Source: JAWKIW01 sp046331175 (GTDB lineage Bacteria > Actinomycetota > Acidimicrobiia > Acidimicrobiales > Acidimicrobilacustridaceae). From it: a DNA stretch of 64,000 nt. Each line of letters begins with the position of its first letter. Position 1 is the stretch's first letter. This document shows positions 58,919 through 64,000 of the stretch, one piece after another. The notes under the pieces were generated by a model. It worked only from the letters and a program-made list of their open reading frames with translations. It was not told where the DNA came from and ran no database searches. The stretch is from positions 1-64,000 of the forward strand of contig JAXLRI010000011.1 in NCBI GenBank assembly GCA_046331175.1, in the 5' to 3' direction. The position numbers and the translations under genes were made by a program.

Positions 58919-60310
58919 TCAGGCGGCGGTGCCGCCGACGGTGAGGCCGGTGACCCGCAGGGTCGGCACGCCGTCGCCGACGGGCACGCCCTGGCCGTCC
59001 TTGCCGCAGGTCCCGGGCGGGCCCATGGCGAAGTCGTCGCCCACGGCGTCGATGTTGGTGAGCACCTGCGGGCCGTTGCCGATGAGGTTGCCCTCGCGCA
59101 GCGGCTCGGTGATCTCGCCGTCCTCGATCAGGTAGGCCTCGGTCATCCCGAAGACGAAGTCGCCGGTCGCGGTGTTCACCTGGCCGCCGCCGAGGTGCTT
59201 CACGTACACGCCCTTCTCGGTGGAGGCGACGATGTCGTCGGGGTCGTCGGGACCGGCCAGCAGGTAGGTGTTGGTCATCCGCACCATCGGCAGGTGCTGG
59301 TAGCTCTGCCGGCGGCCGTTGCCCGACGAGGGCCGGCCCTCCTTGCGGGCCCGCAGCAGGTCCCACATGTAGTCGGTGAGCACGCCGTCCTGGATGAGCA
59401 CGTTGCGCTGGGTGGGGTGACCCTCGTCGTCGATGGCGACGTTGCCCCACTCCTTGGCCATGGTGCCGTCGTCGACCAGCGTCACCTTGGGGTTGGCCAC
59501 CTGCTCGCCGACCCGGCCCTTGAACACCGAGGCGCCCTTGCTGACCAGGTCGGCCTCGAGCCCATGGCCGCACGCCTCGTGGAACAGCACGCCGCCGCCA
59601 CCGGGCCCGATGACGACGGGCATCTCGCCGCTGGGCGCCGGACGGGCGGCCAGCTTGGTGAGGGCCCGTTCGGCGGCGTGGGCGGCGAGGTCTTCGACCG
59701 GGTAGCGGTCGAACAGCTCGAAGCCGACGGTGTGCCCGACCGACTCGCGGCCGGTCTGCATGCCGGTGTCGCCGGTGGCCACGCACGACACCACGAACAG
59801 CGTGCGCACGGTGTCGTCCTCGGCCAGCAGCCCGTCGCTGTTGGCGACGAGGATGCGGCGGCGGCTGTCGGCGTAGGAGGCCGACACCTGGGTGATGGCC
59901 GAACCGGCCGAGCGGGCCACATCGTCGGCCCGGGTCAGCAGCTCGACCTTGGTGGCCTTGGGGACGTCGGCCGGGTAGGTCTCGATGGTGTAGCCCCGGG
60001 ACGAGCCCTGGCGGGTGAGGGGCACGACGTTGGTGCCACCCCCGCCGCTGCGGGCGGCGGCGGCCGCGGCCTCGGCGGCGGCCCGCAGGCCGGCCTCGGT
60101 GAGGTCGGCGGTGTGGGCGAACCCGGTGGTCTCGCCGACGACGACGCGGATGCCGGCGCCGCGGTCGCGGCCCGACGTGAGCTCTTCGACCTTGCCATCG
60201 TCGAGGTAGGCCGACGAGGATCGCTTGTCCTCGACGAAGATCTCGGCGAACTCGCCGCCCGTGCGCAGGGCCGTGCCCAGCACGTTGGTGATGACCGACT
60301 CGTCGAGCAC
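58919..60310 (-). CDS. tldD: TldD metalloprotease (catalytic subunit)
   Basis: The 463-residue protein has the zinc motif HEACGH (244-249, HExxxH) and the TldD blocks GAGIRVVVGETTGFA, LFHEACGHGLEADLVSKG, NTYLLAGPDD and FVFGMTEAYLIEDGEI. It hydrolyses unstructured peptides inside the TldD/TldE barrel and can mature or degrade small peptides. GTG 60310 is fixed by AGGAGG six bases upstream. Two TldE paralogs are encoded at 51-54 kb but not in the same operon. No RiPP precursor is seen nearby. Confidence 0.95.
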   Translation of the reverse strand: MLDESVITNVLGTALRTGGEFAEIFVEDKRSSSAYLDDGKVEELTSGRDRGAGIRVVVGETTGFAHTADLTEAGLRAAAEAAAAAARSGGGGTNVVPLTRQGSSRGYTIETYPADVPKATKVELLTRADDVARSAGSAITQVSASYADSRRRILVANSDGLLAEDDTVRTLFVVSCVATGDTGMQTGRESVGHTVGFELFDRYPVEDLAAHAAERALTKLAARPAPSGEMPVVIGPGGGGVLFHEACGHGLEADLVSKGASVFKGRVGEQVANPKVTLVDDGTMAKEWGNVAIDDEGHPTQRNVLIQDGVLTDYMWDLLRARKEGRPSSGNGRRQSYQHLPMVRMTNTYLLAGPDDPDDIVASTEKGVYVKHLGGGQVNTATGDFVFGMTEAYLIEDGEITEPLREGNLIGNGPQVLTNIDAVGDDFAMGPPGTCGKDGQGVPVGDGVPTLRVTGLTVGGTAA

Positions 60311-60496
60311 CGGTTGCCTCCTGGGTGGATCGGGGTGCACGGCGGGCCGGCCGCAGGACCGGCGCCGCCTCGGCCGGACGCGTCCGGCGGGGTGCCCGGC
60401 CGAGGTTACCGCCGCCCGCCCCCGGAGCCGCCGGGCCCGGTCCGCCGCACGCTCGGCGGTCTGGCCGATGCAGGCAGCGAGGGTTACGCTCCGCCG

Positions 60497-60874
60497 GTGC
60501 CCGTGAAGCCCGGTCTCGCAGCGGTCGTCGAGCTCGTCGTCGGCGACGACGACACCGCCATCGCGCTGCGCTCGGGCACGGTGCCGGTGCTGGCCACCCC
60601 GCGGGTGATCGCCCTGTGCGAGGAGGCGGCGGTCAAGGCGCTCGTCAACGAGCTCGACCCCGACGAGACCAGCGTCGGCATGCAGGTGCAGCTCGACCAC
60701 CTCGCCCCCACCGCCGTGGGCCACCGGGTCACCGCCGAGGCCACCATCGAGAAGGTCACCGGACGGCGCATCATCTTCACGGTGTCGGTCAGCGACGAGC
60801 GCGGGCTGGTGGCCGTCGGCCGCGTCACCCGCGTCGTGGTCGACGTCGAGCGCTTCCTCGACAAGTCCCGCTGA
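60497..60874 (+). CDS. Hotdog thioesterase (FlK-like)
   Basis: The 125-residue protein has the hotdog fold with VPVLATPRVIALCEEAAVKAL (active Thr/Glu region), SVGMQVQLDHLAPTAVG (His) and a VTGRRIIFTVSVSDE strand pair. The pattern resembles fluoroacetyl-CoA thioesterase FlK and related actinobacterial thioesterases. Members hydrolyse small acyl-CoA. GTG 60497 is the start; TTACGCT just before it (60484-60490) suggests a -10 and near-leaderless message. It converges with the dedA-like gene, 12 bp apart. Confidence 0.85.
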   Translation: MPVKPGLAAVVELVVGDDDTAIALRSGTVPVLATPRVIALCEEAAVKALVNELDPDETSVGMQVQLDHLAPTAVGHRVTAEATIEKVTGRRIIFTVSVSDERGLVAVGRVTRVVVDVERFLDKSR

Positions 60875-60886
60875 GGCGGGCGCCGG

Positions 60887-61582
60887 TCAGCGGTCGGACG
60901 CCACCGCGCCGGAGATCTCTCGGTCGCCGTCGGCCGCGGTCCCGGCGTCGTCCACCTCGTGGGCGACCGTGGCCTCGACCGACGGCGCCGCCATGCGGCG
61001 GAGGCGCTGGGTGCGCCACCACAGGAGGAGCGCGCCGAGGAGCCCGGCGGCGGCCGCCACCACCGTCAGCCCCGACACCATGTCGGAGGCCCGCTCCCAT
61101 GTGGCGCCCAGCGACCAGCCGGCCCCGATGAGCAGGGTGTTCCAGGCCAGCGATCCGATCGTCGTGTAGAGCAGAAACGGGCCGCGCTCCATCCTCGTCG
61201 TGCCCGCCGGCACCGACACCACGCTGCGGGCCAGCGGGATCATCCGGCCGACCAGCACGACCTTGGGGCCGTGGCGGTCCATCCAGGCGTCGGCCCGGTC
61301 GAGGCGGCGATCGTCGAGGCGCAGCACCCGCCCGTAGCGCAGCAGCAGCGGCCGCCCGCCGTGACGTCCGCTCTCGTAGAGGAACACGGCGCCGAGCACC
61401 GACCCGAACGTCGCGGCGGCGATGGCGGCGACCGGGTTCAGCGTGCCCTGCTCCACCATGAAGCCCGCCAGGGGGAGCACCAGCTCGGAAGGGATGGGCG
61501 GGAAGACGTTCTCGAGGAACATCACCAGGACCAGCACCAGCGGCCCGCCCGTCTGCACGGCCTCGGTCACCCACTCCGACAC
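60887..61582 (-). CDS. DedA-family membrane protein
   Basis: The 231-residue protein has the DedA pattern: FLENVFPPIPSELVLPLAGF (about 22-41), the GSVLGAVFLYESGRHGG region, GRMIPLARSVVSVPAGTTRM with the conserved Arg and Pro, and a final helix (about 175-198). A charged tail follows. DedA proteins flip phospholipids or polyprenyl phosphate carriers across the membrane. GTG 61582 has GGGAGG seven bases upstream. It is downstream of the diguanylate cyclase gene (198 bp gap) with an AT-rich region between. Confidence 0.93.
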   Translation of the reverse strand: MSEWVTEAVQTGGPLVLVLVMFLENVFPPIPSELVLPLAGFMVEQGTLNPVAAIAAATFGSVLGAVFLYESGRHGGRPLLLRYGRVLRLDDRRLDRADAWMDRHGPKVVLVGRMIPLARSVVSVPAGTTRMERGPFLLYTTIGSLAWNTLLIGAGWSLGATWERASDMVSGLTVVAAAAGLLGALLLWWRTQRLRRMAAPSVEATVAHEVDDAGTAADGDREISGAVASDR

Positions 61583-61779
61583 GGATCGCCCTCCCGGTTC
61601 GCTCGGCTCGGCCGCCGGCGTCAGCCGCCTACATCCGATCTTCTGTTCCTGAATCAGAGAACGGATATGGACCTTAGTCCGCACGCCCCGGTGGGCGCAG
61701 CACCTCCCGAGCCGGTGGTTCCAGGCGACGGCCCCCGACGCTCCACGCACCGCGTTCGCCAGCCGCCCTGGCGCTCGTG
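61583..61779. promoter_or_regulatory. AT-rich promoter region with imperfect palindromes before dedA
   Basis: ATCCG (about 61633) and CGGAT (about 61662) flank GTTCCTGAATCAGAGAAC (61645-61662), an imperfect palindrome. The stretch is far richer in A and T than its surroundings and probably holds the dedA promoter on the minus strand. Confidence 0.4.
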
Positions 61780-63111
61780 TCAGCCGCGACGGCGCTTGTC
61801 GGCGTACATGGCGCGATCGGCCTGGTCCACCAGCCCATCGGCGTCGACGAGTGGCGTCCCGCGGCCGGCCATCCCGCCGGCGGCTCCAGCGCCGGCGTCG
61901 GCATCGGCGCGGTGGCGGGCGACGCCGAGCGACACGCCGATCTCGACCTCGGTGTCGTCGACGTCGATGGGCGCACCGATGGCGGCCCGCAGGCGGCTGC
62001 AGACGTGGTCGACCTCGTCGCCGTCGAGGGCCGCTTCGCAGAGCACGGTGAACTCGTCGCCACCCCACCGGGCGGCCACGTCTCCCCGGCGGACGGTGTC
62101 GCGCAGCCGACGGGCGATCTCGCGCAGCACGCGGTCACCGGTGTCGTGGCCGAAGCGGTCGTTGACCTGCTTGAACCCGTCGAGGTCGCAGAACACGACG
62201 GTGACGTCGGCGTCGCGCCGCGCCAGCGCCAGGTCGACCAGGCGGCGGAACTCGGCCCGGTTGACCAGCCCGGTGACGTGGTCGTGGGTCGCCTCGTAGG
62301 TGAGCAGCTCGTTCTGGCGGCGCAGCTTGTCCTCGACGGCGACCAGGTCGGTCACGTCGCTGGCGCTGACGATGACGCCGGCGACGAGCGGGTCGTCGTG
62401 CTGGTCGACGAAGCGCAGGGAGTGCACCACGGCCGCTCCCTCGCGGTCGACGAGGTGGAGGCGAACCTCGGCCTCTCGGTCGTCGCCGGCCACCAGGGTG
62501 GCGAGGAGGTCGGCCGCGGGCTGGCGGTCGGGGCCGTCGACCAGCTGCAGCCAGCTCTCCTGCACGATGCGGTCGCAGTCGTGGCCCAGGCGGCGGGTGA
62601 GGGTGGCGTTGGCGAACAGCACCGTGCCGTCGGGCTCGAGCAGCAAGATGACGTCGGACGTCTTGTCGATCAGCGATCGCAGCCGCGGCGGGTCGCTGCC
62701 CAGCGCCGGCTTGTTGTCGAGCAGCCGCAGCGACACGACGAGCAGATCGGGGCCATCCTCGACGGCCATGCGCCGACCGACCACGTCGGCGACCCGCCAG
62801 GCGCCGCTGGCGTCGCGGCCGCGCAGCTGGATGGTCAGCCCGATGCGCCCCGGCTGCCGGTTGCGGGCCTCCATCGCCCGGGCGGCGTAGGCGAGGTCGT
62901 CGGGGTGGATGAAGTCGAGGACGCTGGTCCCGAGGAACTGCTCGGGTCGGTAGCCCAGCACGTCGACCAGCGCCTGGTTGGCGTAGCGGACGCGGTAGTC
63001 GTCATCGATGCCGACCACCAGCTCGGGGCCGTGCTCGAGGATCGCCAACCGGTCGATCTCGTCGAGCCCGTCGGCCGCCCCCGCCGGGTCGTCGTCATGG
63101 GGTTCGTTCAC
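61780..63111 (-). CDS. PAS-PAS-GGDEF diguanylate cyclase
   Basis: The 443-residue protein has two PAS domains (about 20-135 and 143-262) and one GGDEF domain with intact GGDEF (350-354) and RxxD inhibitory site (RRGD, 341-344). It has no EAL and no transmembrane helix, so it should be a soluble c-di-GMP synthase. A short Ala/Gly insert (about 405-420) interrupts the usual end of the domain. ATG 63111 (MNEPHDDD). It complements the membrane-bound bifunctional protein at 15.9 kb. Confidence 0.95.
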   Translation of the reverse strand: MNEPHDDDPAGAADGLDEIDRLAILEHGPELVVGIDDDYRVRYANQALVDVLGYRPEQFLGTSVLDFIHPDDLAYAARAMEARNRQPGRIGLTIQLRGRDASGAWRVADVVGRRMAVEDGPDLLVVSLRLLDNKPALGSDPPRLRSLIDKTSDVILLLEPDGTVLFANATLTRRLGHDCDRIVQESWLQLVDGPDRQPAADLLATLVAGDDREAEVRLHLVDREGAAVVHSLRFVDQHDDPLVAGVIVSASDVTDLVAVEDKLRRQNELLTYEATHDHVTGLVNRAEFRRLVDLALARRDADVTVVFCDLDGFKQVNDRFGHDTGDRVLREIARRLRDTVRRGDVAARWGGDEFTVLCEAALDGDEVDHVCSRLRAAIGAPIDVDDTEVEIGVSLGVARHRADADAGAGAAGGMAGRGTPLVDADGLVDQADRAMYADKRRRG

Positions 63112-63246
63112 GGGACCTCCGCCCGCCGCCGTCGCCTCGAATGCTAGAGGCTGCCCCGACGGCTCCGGACCGCGACCACTCGGCTGGACGACCCCGGAGG
63201 AGGGGTCGACCGATCCCGCGCCCGCCCGACGAGCGGGGTTGGGCGA

Positions 63247-64000
63247 TCAGGCCAGGTTGGACGAGCGGGGGTAGACGTCGTCGGGGTCGGTGAGGACGTT
63301 GACGAGGTAGGGCACGCCGCTGTCGAGCGCCCGCCGCAGCGCCGGACCCAGCTCGGCCGGCTCGCGCACGACCTCGCCCGCACCGCCGAGGGCGGCGACG
63401 ACCTCGTGGTAGGGCGTCTCGGGTTGGAGGTCGCAGTTGACGTCGTAGCCGTAGATCATCCGCATGGGGTGCTTCTCGAGGCCCCAGATGCCGTTGTTGC
63501 CCACCACCATCACGACGGGCAGGTTCTGGCGCACGAGCGAGTCGACGTCCATGAGCGAGAAGCCGGCGGCGCCGTCGCCGAGCATGGCCACCACCTGCCG
63601 GTCGGGGTGGGCGACCCGGGCGGCCATGGCGTAGCCGAGGCCGGTGCCGAGGCAGCCGTAGGGACCGGGGTCGAGCCAGCAGCCGGGCTCGTAGGAGTCG
63701 ACGTACTTGCCGGCGTAGGAGACGAAGTCACCGCCGTCGCACACCACCACCGCGTCGCGGTCGAGCACCTTGGCCAGCTCGCCGTAGACGCGGGTGGGCT
63801 TGAGGGGCGCGGCGTCGGCCTCGAGCAGCGGGGCGTCGGCGGACCGGGCCGCCGACTCGGCGTCGCGCAGCTCGGCGATCCACGGCTCGTGGTCGGCCCG
63901 GTCGCCGGACCAGTCGGCCAACGCCCGCAGGGTGGAGGCCAGGTCGCCGGCCGGCGAGACCGCCACCTCGGCGTGGCCCGCCCGCTGGGCGGGATCGTCG
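63247..64000 (-). CDS. Acetolactate-synthase-like TPP enzyme (C-terminal part, gene runs off the window)
   Basis: The open frame runs from base 64000 to the stop at 63247 and gives the last 251 residues. It has the thiamine-diphosphate motif GDGAAGFSLMDVDSLVRQ, LPVVMVVGNNGIWGLEK and an HP.RQVVAMLGDG lead. An early part reads AVVVCDGGDFVSYAGKY. It belongs to the acetohydroxyacid synthase/benzoylformate decarboxylase superfamily; the exact reaction cannot be told from this part. The N-terminal pyrimidine domain lies outside the window. Ser/Gly-rich DNA between it and the cyclase gene (63112-63246) holds nothing obvious. Confidence 0.9.
   Translation of the reverse strand, partial: DDPAQRAGHAEVAVSPAGDLASTLRALADWSGDRADHEPWIAELRDAESAARSADAPLLEADAAPLKPTRVYGELAKVLDRDAVVVCDGGDFVSYAGKYVDSYEPGCWLDPGPYGCLGTGLGYAMAARVAHPDRQVVAMLGDGAAGFSLMDVDSLVRQNLPVVMVVGNNGIWGLEKHPMRMIYGYDVNCDLQPETPYHEVVAALGGAGEVVREPAELGPALRRALDSGVPYLVNVLTDPDDVYPRSSNLA

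Overview
The window is a very GC-rich, gene-dense bacterial chromosome segment. GTG starts are common, many genes overlap by 4 bp (GTGA or ATGA), and codons are strongly GC-ending. Several pieces point to Actinomycetota, most likely class Acidimicrobiia (Iamia- or Ilumatobacter-like): a DUF222 gene behind an SOS-box-like site, a CIRCE element in front of an FmdB/Ruc-type gene, a galU-moeA block with a nearby GLPR-like membrane protein, several cytochrome P450s, and secreted proteins with DTRDGTG beta repeats. The lineage call is inference; no rRNA is present.

Layout. 1-5.2 kb: 5'-coded end of an FtsK/SpoIIIE-like ATPase, a zinc-ribbon protein, an acyl-CoA mutase large subunit with isobutyryl-CoA-mutase-type active-site residues, and glpX. 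5.2-13 kb: a DUF222 protein without HNH domain, an SDR, a P450, an acyl desaturase, and a membrane-anchored molybdopterin oxidoreductase. 13-28 kb: lipid-type genes (epimerase/dehydratase, DUF35 protein, enoyl-CoA hydratase), a large PAS-GGDEF-EAL protein, Sua5/TsaC, a PLP-fold protein lacking its Schiff-base lysine, a secreted SGNH hydrolase, two KdpD-like DUF4118 genes (one frameshifted), a sulfide:quinone oxidoreductase - DsrC - DsrE2 operon behind a CsoR/CstR-type palindrome, and a second P450. 28-38 kb: a secreted M23 peptidase, an ABC exporter with an overlapping CPBP protease gene, a small HhH protein, tRNA-Ala(CGC), a CAP lipoprotein, a translin-family protein and a GLPR-like membrane protein. 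37-44.6 kb: a molybdenum cofactor block (moaC, moaA, moeA) with galU, then divergent fmdB and a SAF protein.

44.6-49.85 kb is an accessory island: visibly lower GC, small orphan genes (Imm11-like, macro domain, VOC, unknowns, small membrane proteins), and six imperfect 60-76 bp palindromic repeats, all in one orientation. Every plus-strand gene there ends 34-140 bp before such a repeat. This resembles a gene-cassette array with attC-like sites, but there is no integrase in the window and the repeats lack the canonical attC core. It is the best candidate here for something undescribed.

49.85-64 kb: UppP, two tandem TldE/PmbA paralogs with a separate TldD, an ECF sigma factor with a probable anti-sigma partner, two back-to-back toxin-antitoxin pairs (HepT-MntA and MazEF-like), a TetR-tautomerase operon with its own palindrome, a thioesterase, DedA, a second diguanylate cyclase, and the C-terminal part of an acetolactate-synthase-like enzyme cut by the window end.

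Several parts appear linked. The Moco genes could supply the 11.4 kb oxidoreductase. Three lipid genes carry related TGAC...GTCA palindromes close to their starts. Two c-di-GMP proteins indicate second-messenger signalling.
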